A stretch of DNA of 48,808 nt from Halobacteriales archaeon SW_9_67_24 (GTDB taxonomy: Archaea > Halobacteriota > Halobacteria > Halobacteriales > Halococcaceae). The translations under genes were made by a program, and so were the position numbers. Where the stretch lies: the NCBI GenBank assembly GCA_003022685.1, contig PXSV01000087.1, positions 1 to 48,808 of the forward strand, in the 5' to 3' direction. Below, piece after piece: positions 19,414-28,013 of the stretch (its first letter is position 1; each line of letters begins with the position of its first letter). The notes beneath the pieces are model-generated. The model searched no databases and had not been told where the DNA came from. It saw only the letters and a list, made by a program, of their open reading frames with translations.

Positions 19414-20235
19414 CTGCACGACGACGAGCGCCACCATCGCGGCGACGCTCGGGAACGGGACCCGTCGCTCGGTGTAGCCCGCCGCGTCCCACACCGACAC
19501 CGGGAGGACGACCGCGCTCGCCGCCGCGACGACGGCCGGAAGCGCGCCGCCCGCCAGGACGGGAAGCGTGCCGAACGCGAGGTAGACCGCCCCGACGTAC
19601 AACAGCTTGAGCCGGCGTGGCGACCACCGTGTAACGAGCGTTCGCTTCCCGACGGCGGCGTCGGGCCGTCTGTCTGGCCACTAGGTCGCCAGCAGGTTGG
19701 CAAACACGACCAGGAAGAGGGGAAAGGCACGCAAGCAGCGTTTTCGCTACTGACCCGTTGAGGACCGCTGTACCGTACGCCGGGAGGACGAGGCCGCCGA
19801 GCGCGGCGTTGTCGAGTTCGCCCCAGCCGCGCCACGCGAGTTGCAGCGGCCCGACCGAGTACTGCCAGCCGAACAACGCGATGACCGCGAGCAGCGTAAC
19901 TGCGAGACGCGGGAGGGGGTCGAGAGCGATCCCGATCAGCGCGACGACCGAGCCGGCGACGAGCGCAGCGATCCCGGCACGGAGCGCGAGGCTTCGGGGG
20001 AGCCCCGTCCGTGCGAGCGCGCCGCTCCCGCCCGAAAACGGCGTGCGGTCGGTCAGTGCGTCGGTCTCGTGGTCGGCGTACTCGTTGGCGTAGTGGACCT
20101 CGCGGCGACCGCAAGCAGCGCCGCACCGCCAACCACGAGTCTCGGGACATCGAGGGCGGCCCCGCTCGACAGCGCGATCTTCGCGCCGAGCGCGTAGACG
20201 ACGAGCACCAGGCAGAGCTGTGCGGGACGGCTCAT
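19390..20235 (-). pseudogene. UbiA-family prenyltransferase, two frameshifts and one amber codon
   Basis: A polytopic membrane enzyme that attaches an isoprenoid chain to an aromatic or lipid acceptor. MSRPAQLCLVLVVYALGAKI starts at 20235. The Asp-rich diphosphate-binding motif appears as HYANEYADHETDALTDR. The frame shifts by one base near 20106 and back near 19722 (a T3 run before CCCC), so the ends share a frame. Between them an in-frame TAG at 19681-19683 interrupts FANLLAT and WPDRRPDAAVGKRT, where a His or Gln codon would be usual. The C-terminal helices (YVGAVYLAFGTLPVLAGG to VVVQLLAWCGV) are open. Three lesions in 850 bp make real decay or poor local sequence equally plausible. The substrate (menaquinone, lipid or other) is not resolvable. 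Confidence 0.75.
19681..19683 (-). other. In-frame amber codon inside the UbiA-family gene
   Basis: TAG falls between FANLLAT and WPDRRPD in a frame open on both sides. CAG or CAC changed at one position would give it. It is the second TAG-in-frame lesion in the window after the one at 9804. Confidence 0.75.
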
Positions 20236-20276
20236 CTCCCAGCACGCTCGGAGTCGGGTCCGGAGCCCCGGGATCG

Positions 20277-20972
20277 TCAGTCGACCAGTCGCCACTCGTC
20301 GGTGTCGGTCGGTTCGATCACGTCGCGGCGGTGCATCTCCGCCAGCACCTCGCCCAATCGATTCGGCTGGGCGACCTCCATCCCGATCCGATCGAGGTCG
20401 TGGTGGTCGGCGAGGAGGTCGCGGATCGCCTCGGTCGAGACCGCCTCCCGGTCGGTGCGTTCCATGACGCCGCTCACGAGGTCGATCATGTCCTCGATGA
20501 AGTTCCAGGGGTAGACGATCCACGCCCACCCGTCGAGCCGCTCGCCGACGTAGTCGGGTTCGAAGTCGCTCGTGCCGAGGAGTTGGAGGGTCGCGGTGCG
20601 CACCTCGTCGGGTTCCCGATCGGTGACGTACTCGCGGGCGTGTTCGATCGACCCGCCGGTGTCGGCGATGTCGTCGATGATGAGCACGTTCTTGCCGTCG
20701 ACCGACCCCTCGGGCATCGGGTACCGGATCTCGGGCTCGCCGCTTTTGACGGCCGTACCCACGTAGTGTTCCATCTTCAGGCTGGTGAGGTCGTCGAGCC
20801 CGAGGAAATCGCACAGGCAGCGGCCCGCGAACCAGCCCCCGCGGGCGAGCGCGACGACCACCTCCGGTTCGAACCCCGAGCGCTTGACCTCGTCGGCGAC
20901 CGCTCGACACCGACCGTAGATGTACTCCCAGTTGGTGACGGTGCAGGTGAAATCGTCCGGCAGTTCGGACAT
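20277..20972 (-). CDS. Phosphoribosyltransferase (purine salvage type)
   Basis: A 231-residue type I PRTase. The PRPP loop is NVLIIDDIADTGGSIEHARE (acidic DD plus TGGS, about residues 94-113). ALARGGWFAGRCLCDFLG is the pyrophosphate-binding loop region. C-terminal WAWIVYPWNFIEDMIDLV resembles the base-binding hood of xanthine/guanine-type enzymes, followed by an extra acidic C-terminal helical region. It is therefore probably a xanthine-guanine or hypoxanthine phosphoribosyltransferase-like salvage enzyme. The start at 20972 is the first Met before conserved residues. It lies 41 nt upstream of the prenyltransferase on the same strand and could share its transcript. The frame is intact. Confidence 0.85.
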   Translation of the reverse strand: MSELPDDFTCTVTNWEYIYGRCRAVADEVKRSGFEPEVVVALARGGWFAGRCLCDFLGLDDLTSLKMEHYVGTAVKSGEPEIRYPMPEGSVDGKNVLIIDDIADTGGSIEHAREYVTDREPDEVRTATLQLLGTSDFEPDYVGERLDGWAWIVYPWNFIEDMIDLVSGVMERTDREAVSTEAIRDLLADHHDLDRIGMEVAQPNRLGEVLAEMHRRDVIEPTDTDEWRLVD

Positions 20973-21203
20973 GGTGGTGCTCCGGCGTGACTCCGTGGCC
21001 GGCCCTGTTAACCCTGTTCGTCGAACGTCCTCACCGGCCAGTGATCGAGTCTCGCCACGTCACAATGGCGGACTAGGCGACGTCGAACCGTCTTCCGTTG
21101 TCCGCCGACCTCACGATTCGGGGCTTCGGACTCGGCAACCACGTATAGATCATCTGCGGATGAACGCAGGCAGTTTGTCAACGATCGCTCGAACCCCGAT
21201 GCT

Positions 21204-21540
21204 ATGCTCGATACCGACGCTGTCTTCGACGTCCTCGCCGTGCGTCGCCGCCGCTACGTGCTCTACGCCCTGCTCGAAGCCGATGGCGGACTCGCACTCG
21301 CGGATCTCGCCGGCCTGATCCGAGGCGATGGCCGGCGCGTGCCGACGGGTCGCCGCCGATCTCGCGCGGACTCACCTCCCGGCGCTCGACCGGGAAGGGC
21401 TCGTCGAGTACGACCGCGAGCGTGAGCACGCCCGCCTCGCCGACGGCCACGACCGAGCGACCTCGTATCTCGAACTCGCCAGCCGGTACGAGCGCCCTCC
21501 GACCGCCGCCACGCAGGGCGACACCGAACCGGGCCGGTGA
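21204..21540 (+). pseudogene. Small winged-helix protein (DUF7344-like), frameshifted
   Basis: MLDTDAVFDVLAVRRRRYVL plus YALLEADGGLALADLAGLI is the opening of the short haloarchaeal winged-helix family with an NRRR-type motif. Near 21325-21335 the frame changes and continues RRVAADLARTHLPALDREGL then VEYDREREHARL, ending at 21540. A one-base indel accounts for it. Size (~111 residues after repair) is normal for the family, which are presumed DNA-binding regulators. The nearest TATA-like element, cgtatagatc (about 21142), is ~55 nt upstream, implying a short leader. Next downstream is phzF, 48 nt away. Confidence 0.7.
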
Positions 21541-21588
21541 GCACACCCCGGTCGATGGATTGAGGGCGCGCGGCGGCGATCGATCCGT

Positions 21589-22491
21589 ATGCAATCGGTT
21601 CGAGCGCTCCTGGTCGACGCCTTCACCGACGAACCGCTGGCGGGCAACGCCGCCGGCGTGGTGCCCGCCGCGGACGACCTCTCCGCCGCCCAGATGCAGG
21701 CGATCGCGGGCGAACTCGGCGCGAGCGAGACCGCCTTTCTCCACCGATCCGACTCCGCCGACCGCCGAGTGCGCTACTTCACGCCGAGCACCGAAGTCGA
21801 TCTCTGCGGTCACGCCACGATCGCTTCCCACGCGTTCCTGCGCGAGGACGGCACGATCGGCGACGGTGCGTACACGCTCGCAACCAACGTCGGCGTGCTC
21901 GACATCGAGATCGGTGGAGAGTGGGTGTGGATGACCCAGAACGATCCCGAGATCCGAACCGTCGACCTCGACACTGAACGAGTGGCCGACGCGCTCGACA
22001 TCGATCCGGCGGCGATCGCGGACGTCGACCTGCCGATGGCTCGGAGTTCGACCGGACTCCCGTTCCTGATCGTTCCCGTTACCTTCCTCTCCGTTCTCGG
22101 CGAGTGCGAGCCCGACATGGCCGCGATCGAAACGCTCTGCGAGACGGTCGACGCGACCGGGCTGTACGCGGTCACGTTCGACACGCTCACCGCCGACGCG
22201 ACCGCCCACGGCCGGATGTTCGCGCCGCTGGCGGGCATCCCCGAGGACCCCGTGACGGGCACTGCGAGCGGCGCAGTCGGGGGGTACCTCCGCGAGTTCG
22301 AGGCCATCGAGGCCGAGGCGATGGCCTTCGAGCAGGGTCACTTCGTGGATCGGCCGGGCCGGGTCGCGGTCCGCGTCGACGACAGCGCGCCGCGTTGCGA
22401 GCGGGTGCGGGTCGGGGGTCGCGCGACGATCGCGCTCGACGGGAGGCTATCGGTGCCCGAAACGAGCGAGAACGACATCGTCGAGGCGTGA
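21589..22491 (+). CDS. PhzF-family isomerase/epimerase
   Basis: A 300-residue PhzF-like protein made of two similar alpha/beta barrels, a family that includes an isomerase of phenazine synthesis and many uncharacterised isomerases. The catalytic Glu is in GASETAF (Glu47). RYFTPSTEVDLCGHATIASH forms the first phosphate/acid-binding loop. GRMFAPLAGIPEDPVTGTAS is the second hallmark loop with the conserved Asp. No phenazine genes are nearby, so the substrate is unknown and the phenazine name should not be taken literally. The start at 21589 gives the family-typical N-terminus (VDAFTDEPLAGNAAGVV). The frame is intact. Confidence 0.9.
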   Translation: MQSVRALLVDAFTDEPLAGNAAGVVPAADDLSAAQMQAIAGELGASETAFLHRSDSADRRVRYFTPSTEVDLCGHATIASHAFLREDGTIGDGAYTLATNVGVLDIEIGGEWVWMTQNDPEIRTVDLDTERVADALDIDPAAIADVDLPMARSSTGLPFLIVPVTFLSVLGECEPDMAAIETLCETVDATGLYAVTFDTLTADATAHGRMFAPLAGIPEDPVTGTASGAVGGYLREFEAIEAEAMAFEQGHFVDRPGRVAVRVDDSAPRCERVRVGGRATIALDGRLSVPETSENDIVEA

Positions 22492-22585
22492 AACCCCGAG
22501 AACGCGACCACGTCTTCCGGATCGGGGTCCGTCAGTCCCGATGCGCGCATCTCACGGTTGTCCGTCGAGAGGCTTCGTCCCGACC

Positions 22586-24850
22586 TCACCCGCGGTTCTC
22601 TTCCCACCGTCGCTTGAGCCGGTGGATGGCGATGCCGGTGATCCCGGCGAGCGCGGCGAGAACGCCGAAACCAGGCCCTGCCGAACTGCTTTCGCCGTCC
22701 GTGTGCGAACCCCTCGCGGGAGCAGCCGTCTCGGTCGCCGTCGGTGTCGTGGTGGCCGGTGCCGTCGCCGTGGACTCGGGCTGCCTGGTTCGGGTCGTCG
22801 TCTCGTCGGCCGGCCTCTCGTCGGTCGTCTCGGTCGCCGTACTGGTGTCGGCAGTATCGACAGTGTTAGTGACGTCCGTGGTGTCGGTCGTGGTGCGTTC
22901 GGTCGGTGTTTCGGTGGCTTCGGTTGTCGTCGGCAACGGTGTGTCGGTTGCCGTGGTCGTGGGTTCGGGCGTTTCGGTGCGGATACTCACGGCACCGCTG
23001 TCCGGCGGTGGGTACGCTGCTTCATCGAGAACGATCCCATCGGCGTTGGCGACGAGCACCGCTCGGTCGAGATCGGTGTCCCGGCCGGTGTAACGGACCG
23101 ACTCGGTGTCCTCGCTGCTCCCGATCCGGACGGTGACCGTCCCACCCGGATCGAGAACGCGGGGATCGAACGTGTAGACGTTCGCTTCCTCGTTCGTCGG
23201 TACCCGAAGCGCCCCGCTCTGGAAGCTGAGCCTGAAGCCAGCGAGATCGACCGGTTCGTCGCCGGTATTTCGGAGTCGCACGGCGTTCCCGTCGAAACCC
23301 TCGCCGTCCTGTTCCGACGCCCCTCGCGTGATCCCGACGATCTCGATTAGTTCGTGCGGCGGCGGTTCGGAAAGGAGTTTCGCGCCCGGCGTGCCGTCGT
23401 CGGTCGCGAACGAGGCGAGCGTCCGTACCGATGCGGTCGGCTCCTCGACCGTCGAAACCGCCCGGTAGTCGGTGCGCCACCGATCGGGCGTGACCGTACA
23501 CCGGACGTATCCGCGGTGATCGCTGAAAAACCGCTGCCACGGCTCGTTCGCCGAGCGGCCGTACTGCGTGATTCCCGTGCCGTTCATGCCTGAGGTGAGC
23601 GAGGTTCCGACGTACTCGGTACCGACCGTCGGGGCGTCGGGGTTCGAGAAGTCGGCTTTGAGGTCGTACGCGTAGTTGCGGTGGATGTCGCCGGTGATCA
23701 CGATCGGGTTCCGATCGGGGGGTTCCGCCATCGCGTCGAGCACCGTCCGCCGGTCGGCCTCGTAGCCGTCCCACCAGTCGTTGCTGATGTGGACCGAGGA
23801 CATGAGGACCTGGTTGGCGAGGACGTTCCAACGCGCCGTCGAGTCCGCCAGGCCCGTCACCAACCAGTCCTCCTGCTCGTCCCCGAGGATGTCCAGCACG
23901 TCGAACTCGACGAGGTCGCCGAACTTGAACCGACGGTACAGCGGGAGGTTCGGCCCGTCGGGCAGCCGCGAGGGCCGGAGCGGTTGGTGTTCGAAGTACG
24001 CCCGATACGCGTTCGCCCGCCGTTCGCGGAACTCGTCGTGGGGGACATCCCGATAGTCGTCGCCAGCGTAGTTGTTCACGACCTCGTGGTCGTCCCACGT
24101 GACGATCCATGGGCACGCGGCGTGTGCCGCCTGAAGATTCTCGTCCGTCTTGTACTGGGCGTAGCGAACGCGGTAGTCGCCGAGACTTTCGAGATTGTGT
24201 GGGGGTTCGTGGCTCCGATCGAGCGAAGTTTGGATGTTCTTGCCGTAGATGTAATCGCCCAAATGCACGACTAGTTCGATGTCTTCCTCGGCGAGGTGGC
24301 GATAGGCGGTGAAATACCCCTTGGGCCAGTCCTGGCAGGAGACGAACGCGAACGCGAAGTCGTTCACGTCCGCGTCCGGCGCGGGGGCCGTCTTCGTCGT
24401 TCCGACCGTGGTGCGATACGATCCCGCCTCGAACCGGTAGTAGTACGTCGTATCTGGCTCCAACCCCGTCACGTCGACGTGGACGGAGTGGGCGTACTCC
24501 GCGGTGGCCGTCGCGCTTCCCGACGCAACGACGTCGGTCATCGCTTCGTCGGCTGCCAGCTCCCAGTTCACGGAAACCCGTCTCTCGGCCATTCCCCCGT
24601 CGGCCCGGAGCGGCTTCGGCGCGAGTCGCGTCCAGAGCACCACCGCGTCCGGGAGGGGGTCGCCGGAAGCGATGCCGAGGGTGAACGGGTCCGTCCCGAA
24701 CTCGGCCTGGCTCGCTGCCTGGCGGGTACCGCTCGCCTCGGCGGCCGTTGCACCCATCCCGGAACCACCGAAGCCGGCAGCGACGGTGGCAGCGCCGGCC
24801 TTCCGGAGGAACTCGCGCCGGCGGCTCCCGTATCGTTCGTCGTCGTTCAC
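22586..24850 (-). CDS. phoD: Secreted PhoD-type alkaline phosphatase with lamin-tail-like domain and PGF-CTERM anchor
   Basis: A 754-residue Tat substrate: SRRREFLRKAGAATVAAGFG is a twin-arginine signal. The PhoD phosphodiesterase/phosphomonoesterase domain spans about residues 50-470: SCQDWPKGYFTAYRHLAEED, VVHLGDYIYG, VTWDDHEVVNNYAGDDYRD, NRNPIVITGDIHRNYAYDL-like metal sites, and a late FFSDHRGYVRCTVTPDRW. Near residue 320 FDVLD joins directly to ILGDEQEDWL. Bacillus PhoD has ~30 residues there including TRQYRDDQ, so an in-frame gap is suspected. Residues ~510-620 resemble a lamin-tail (LTD) module, then a Thr-rich linker, then GPGFGVLAALAGITGIAIHR, a PGF-CTERM sorting signal cut by archaeosortase. 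It likely releases phosphate at the cell surface. No Pho-type regulatory site is visible. Confidence 0.9.
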   Translation of the reverse strand: MNDDERYGSRRREFLRKAGAATVAAGFGGSGMGATAAEASGTRQAASQAEFGTDPFTLGIASGDPLPDAVVLWTRLAPKPLRADGGMAERRVSVNWELAADEAMTDVVASGSATATAEYAHSVHVDVTGLEPDTTYYYRFEAGSYRTTVGTTKTAPAPDADVNDFAFAFVSCQDWPKGYFTAYRHLAEEDIELVVHLGDYIYGKNIQTSLDRSHEPPHNLESLGDYRVRYAQYKTDENLQAAHAACPWIVTWDDHEVVNNYAGDDYRDVPHDEFRERRANAYRAYFEHQPLRPSRLPDGPNLPLYRRFKFGDLVEFDVLDILGDEQEDWLVTGLADSTARWNVLANQVLMSSVHISNDWWDGYEADRRTVLDAMAEPPDRNPIVITGDIHRNYAYDLKADFSNPDAPTVGTEYVGTSLTSGMNGTGITQYGRSANEPWQRFFSDHRGYVRCTVTPDRWRTDYRAVSTVEEPTASVRTLASFATDDGTPGAKLLSEPPPHELIEIVGITRGASEQDGEGFDGNAVRLRNTGDEPVDLAGFRLSFQSGALRVPTNEEANVYTFDPRVLDPGGTVTVRIGSSEDTESVRYTGRDTDLDRAVLVANADGIVLDEAAYPPPDSGAVSIRTETPEPTTTATDTPLPTTTEATETPTERTTTDTTDVTNTVDTADTSTATETTDERPADETTTRTRQPESTATAPATTTPTATETAAPARGSHTDGESSSAGPGFGVLAALAGITGIAIHRLKRRWEENRG

Positions 24851-24959
24851 GACCGTACGGAACCGTCATCCCCGGATGAACCTTGTGACGGAGGAGAAGA
24901 CGAACGAGAGTGCCACCACCCAAACCATCTATCATGTGGTACGATCGGTTCGGAACCTT

Positions 24960-24966
24960 CTTTATC
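24960..24966 (+). promoter_or_regulatory. TATA-like box for ppsA
   Basis: ctttatc lies ~25-30 nt upstream of ATG 24990, preceded by cggaacc, which can act as a BRE. It supports a leaderless start at 24990 rather than the earlier TTG/ATG-like codons. Confidence 0.45.
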
Positions 24967-24989
24967 GACGTTCGTGAGTGTTGATCCAC

Positions 24990-27014
24990 ATGGCAGTACT
25001 CTGGCTGGACGAGGTCGGAAAGAACGATATCGGCGACGTCGGCGGGAAAGGGGCGTCCCTCGGGGAACTCGCCGGTGCCGGACTGCCCGTGCCGCCCGCG
25101 TTCGTCGTCACCGCGGGGACCTATCGCTCGTTCATCGAGGAGACCGGGATCGACGAGGCGCTTTTCGAGGCGGTCGACGTCGACCCCGACGACTCGGCCG
25201 CGCTCGCGGAGGCCCAGGCCCGCGCCGAGGAGCTCATCCTCGACACCGAGATGCCCGACGACCTCCGCGAGGAGATAATCGAAACCTACGGGAACTTGGA
25301 CGACGGCGAGGCGTTCGTCGCGGTGCGCTCGTCGGCCACCGCCGAGGACCTCCCGGACGCCTCCTTCGCGGGCCAGCAGGAGACGTTTTTGAATGTGACC
25401 GAGGAGGACCTCGAGAAGTCGGGCGTGATGTTCACCTCCCATCCCTCGACCGGCGAGGACGACCTCATCGTCGAGGCCGCGTGGGGGCTCGGCGAGGCAG
25501 TCGTGGCGGGCGAGGTCTCGCCCGACAACTACGTCGTCGACCGGGCGAGCGGCGACCTCGATTCGGTGACGGTCGCCGAAAAGAACACGATGTACGTCAA
25601 AAGCGAGACCGGCGAGACCGTTGCCGAGGACGTTCCCGACGACAAACGCACCGCCCGGGTGCTCGACGAGAGCGAGATCCGTAGGCTAGTAGAGCTCGGC
25701 GAGCGCGTCGAGGACCACTACGGCGAACCTCAAGATGTCGAGTGGGCGATCTTTGACGGCGAGGTGTTCATGCTCCAGTCGAGGCCGATCACGACGATCA
25801 CCGAGGGCGACGAATCGGGGGCGGAAGTCGGTGGGGCCAGCGGAGCCGAGGCGGGCGTCGCCGACGGCAGCGGTGCCGACGACACGACGGCCGAGGAGGT
25901 CATTCTGACTGGGCTCGGTGCGAGCCCCGGTGTGGCGAGCGGCCCGGTTCGACTGGTCGAGACGCTCGACCAGCTCGACAAGGTCGAGGAGGGCGATCTC
26001 ATCGTGACCGAGATGACCACCCCCGACATGGTGCCAGCGATGAAGCGCGCAGGCGGCATCGTCACCGACGAGGGCGGGATGACCTCCCACGCCAGCTCGT
26101 CACGATCGACGGCGACAAGGGCACGATACGCGAGGGCCGGACGACCGACGGCGAGCGCGACGCCGTCGAGGAGGTCCGCCCGCAGGCCCCGGTGAAACCG
26201 ATGACCGCGACCGAGGTGAAGGTCAACGTCTCGATCCCCGAGGCCGCCGAACGCGCGGCCGCGACGGGGGCCGACGGGGTGGGACTCCTCCGCCTCGAGC
26301 ACATGATCCTCTCGACGAACAAGACCCCCGAGAAGTACATCGCGGACCACGGCGAGGACGCCTACATCGAGGAGATCGTCGAGGGTGTCCGGCGGTCGGC
26401 CGACGAGTTCTACCCCCGGCCGGTGCGGGTGCGCACGCTCGACGCTCCCACCGACGAGTTCCGCCAGCTCCAGGGTGGCGGCGACGAGCCCGACGAGCAC
26501 AACCCGATGTTGGGGTATCGAGGGATCCGGCGGAGTCTCGACACGCCCGAGGTGTTCGTTCACGAGCTCGAAGCGTTCCGCCGGCTGTACGAGATGGGCT
26601 ACGACAACGTCGGGATCATGCTCCCGCTCGTGAACGACGCCGAGGACGTCCGGCGGGCGCGCGATCTGATGGAGGAGGCGGGCATCGACACCGACAAGCG
26701 GTCGTGGGGCGTGATGATCGAGACGCCCGCGAGCGCGCTGTGTGTCGACGAGATGGCGGCGGCCGGGATCGACTTCGCCTCCTTTGGCACCAACGATCTC
26801 ACCCAGTACACCCTCGCCGTGGACCGGAACAACGGCCAGGTCGCCGACCGCTTCGACGAACTCCATCCCGCGGTGCTCGAACTCATCGGCGAGACGATCG
26901 CGACCTGTCGCGAACACGACCTCCTCGATCTCGGCGAACATCGACGCCGTGCGGGACGTCCAACACGAGGTCAAGCGGGTCGAGCAGAAACTGATCCTCG
27001 ATACCGTCCGCTGA
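24990..27014 (+). pseudogene. ppsA: Phosphoenolpyruvate synthase (pyruvate, water dikinase), three internal gaps
   Basis: PpsA converts pyruvate and ATP to PEP for gluconeogenesis. MAVLWLDEVGKNDIGDVGGK and FVAVRSSATAEDLPDASFAG start the ATP-grasp domain. Three places are broken. At ~25413, NVTEEDLE joins in frame to KSGVMFTSHPSTG, losing ~40 residues. At ~26094, GGMTSHA (with the phospho-His) jumps frame to VTIDGDKGTIREGRTTDGER. At ~26920, TCREHD jumps to ISANIDAVRDVQHEVKRVEQ, losing the segment with the conserved CGQ (catalytic Cys). Other landmarks remain: GVGLLRLEHMILSTNKTPEK, PMLGYRGIRRSLDTPEVF, SFGTNDLTQYTLAVDRNN. About 80 residues are missing against a usual ~750. The true C-terminus (LILDTVR-stop) is at 27014. 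Assembly gaps are the best explanation. Confidence 0.93.
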
Positions 27015-27034
27015 GATCGGGGCGTCGCCCGATC
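27015..27034. terminator. Hairpin immediately after ppsA
   Basis: GATCGGG and CCCGATC form perfect 7-bp arms around a 6-nt loop directly after the ppsA stop. No T-run follows closely, so it may be a processing or stabilising hairpin rather than a canonical terminator. Confidence 0.35.
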
Positions 27035-27168
27035 CATCCGTTCGTGCTGCTGGGACGACCCACCGAAGACACGTCGGAGCGTCTCATAGCAAGCCTCACA
27101 GGGGTGGTCAGCGACTTCGGCATCCAGCGCATCGTAACGATCAGCCGGCGCGTTGTTTCCTTCGAGTG
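27035..27168 (-). pseudogene. Possible decayed gene fragment with CxxC knuckle
   Basis: The minus-strand frame after a TGA near 27168 reads TLEGNNAPADRYDALDAEVA then DHPCEACYETLRRVFGGSS. The codon usage and the CEAC knuckle look coding. There is no start codon and no natural stop before the text runs into antisense of ppsA. It may be the 3' relic of a zinc-finger protein. No family is recognised; chance is possible. Confidence 0.2.
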
Positions 27169-27219
27169 TTCAGCACGTAGTGTAACCGAGAGATGGAAAA
27201 ACAGGGGTCCCACTGAACC

Positions 27220-27250
27220 CCGTAACGGATTTATTGAACGAACATTACGG
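27220..27250. promoter_or_regulatory. Promoter of the DUF2306-like gene flanked by an inverted repeat
   Basis: A TATA-like tttatt (27230-27235) lies 24-29 nt before ATG 27259. It is bracketed by CCGTAA (27220-27225) and TTACGG (27245-27250), a perfect 6-bp inverted repeat with a 19-nt spacer. This geometry suits an operator over the promoter. Short repeats can arise by chance. Confidence 0.4.
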
Positions 27251-27258
27251 CATGAGAT

Positions 27259-27903
27259 ATGCCGACTCTCGAGGCATGGTCGCTCTGGTTGCACATAGCG
27301 GCAGGCGCGGTAGCCATCCTCGCTGGGGTAGGTGCCCTTGTGACGGGTAAAGGCGGGTGGCGACACCGGCAGGCGGGGAAGATCTTCCTCGTTTCGATGG
27401 GGGTCGTTGTTGGGACAGTATTTGTCCTCTTGGTCATCGATCCCACCTCGTTTCGGATCATTCTCACGCTCGTCGCTATCTTCAGTGGATACCTCGCGTT
27501 CTCCGGGTATCGTGTACTCAGTCGGAAACGTCCGCCGGCCACTGCCCACGTGCTGGATTGGACGGTTGCCGGGAGCGTCGTTCTTGCCTGTCTCGCCCTT
27601 GGAGCATGGGGCGTCGCTTGGGTTGTCGGCGGGACTTCGTTTGGGGTCGTGATGGTTGTTTTTGGTGGGATCGGAGTGGCGTTCGGGACGATGGAAATAC
27701 GGAGTTTTCAGAGAGACGAGTCAGGTGAGTGGATGGTTAGCCATCTCCAGCGGATGATTGCTGCGTTCATTGCGACGGTCAGTGCCGTTTCAGCCGTCAA
27801 CCTCACCCCTCTACTGGGCATCGCGGCGTGGTTATGGCCTACTGTCCTCGGAACTCCGCTCATATACTACTGGTCAAAAACGCATAGCACCACCGGATCA
27901 TGA
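27259..27903 (+). CDS. Polytopic membrane protein (DUF2306-like), unknown function
   Basis: A 214-residue protein with about six hydrophobic helices (for example LWLHIAAGAVAILAGVGALV, IFLVSMGVVVGTVFVLLVID, SVVLACLALGAWGVAWVV). The opening His-containing helix followed by a Gly-rich GKGGWRHRQAGKIFL loop resembles DUF2306-type membrane proteins. No catalytic motif is known. Base usage is less GC-biased at third positions than the neighbours (many ttg, ggt, act codons), suggesting recent acquisition. It has its own promoter with a flanking inverted repeat and stands alone between ppsA and the VTT protein. Confidence 0.7.
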   Translation: MPTLEAWSLWLHIAAGAVAILAGVGALVTGKGGWRHRQAGKIFLVSMGVVVGTVFVLLVIDPTSFRIILTLVAIFSGYLAFSGYRVLSRKRPPATAHVLDWTVAGSVVLACLALGAWGVAWVVGGTSFGVVMVVFGGIGVAFGTMEIRSFQRDESGEWMVSHLQRMIAAFIATVSAVSAVNLTPLLGIAAWLWPTVLGTPLIYYWSKTHSTTGS

Positions 27904-28013
27904 GCGACTGCACGATCGCTTATGCTGATCGATTGCCGGAGTTACAACGAGAGATCCCCATTGTCCTGTAACACCCTCACACCGGCTAACCCCACCACGA
28001 GTTAGTTTCAGCC

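Noticed and set aside
22700..22960. Repetitive Thr-rich sequence that looks like a tandem array
   Set aside because: It encodes the Thr/Ser linker of the PhoD protein. Units are irregular and there are no spacers, so it is neither CRISPR nor a satellite.
23022..25442. An 806-codon open frame on the minus strand across phoD and the ppsA start
   Set aside because: It is Arg/Pro-rich low-information text in the shadow of phoD and ppsA, produced by the GC-rich codon structure. It has no recognisable domain.
24990..27014. The gaps in ppsA and gatB as signs of introns, inteins or translational bypassing elements
   Set aside because: Those would add sequence between conserved blocks, whereas here conserved residues are missing. 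Deletion or assembly loss fits; insertion does not.
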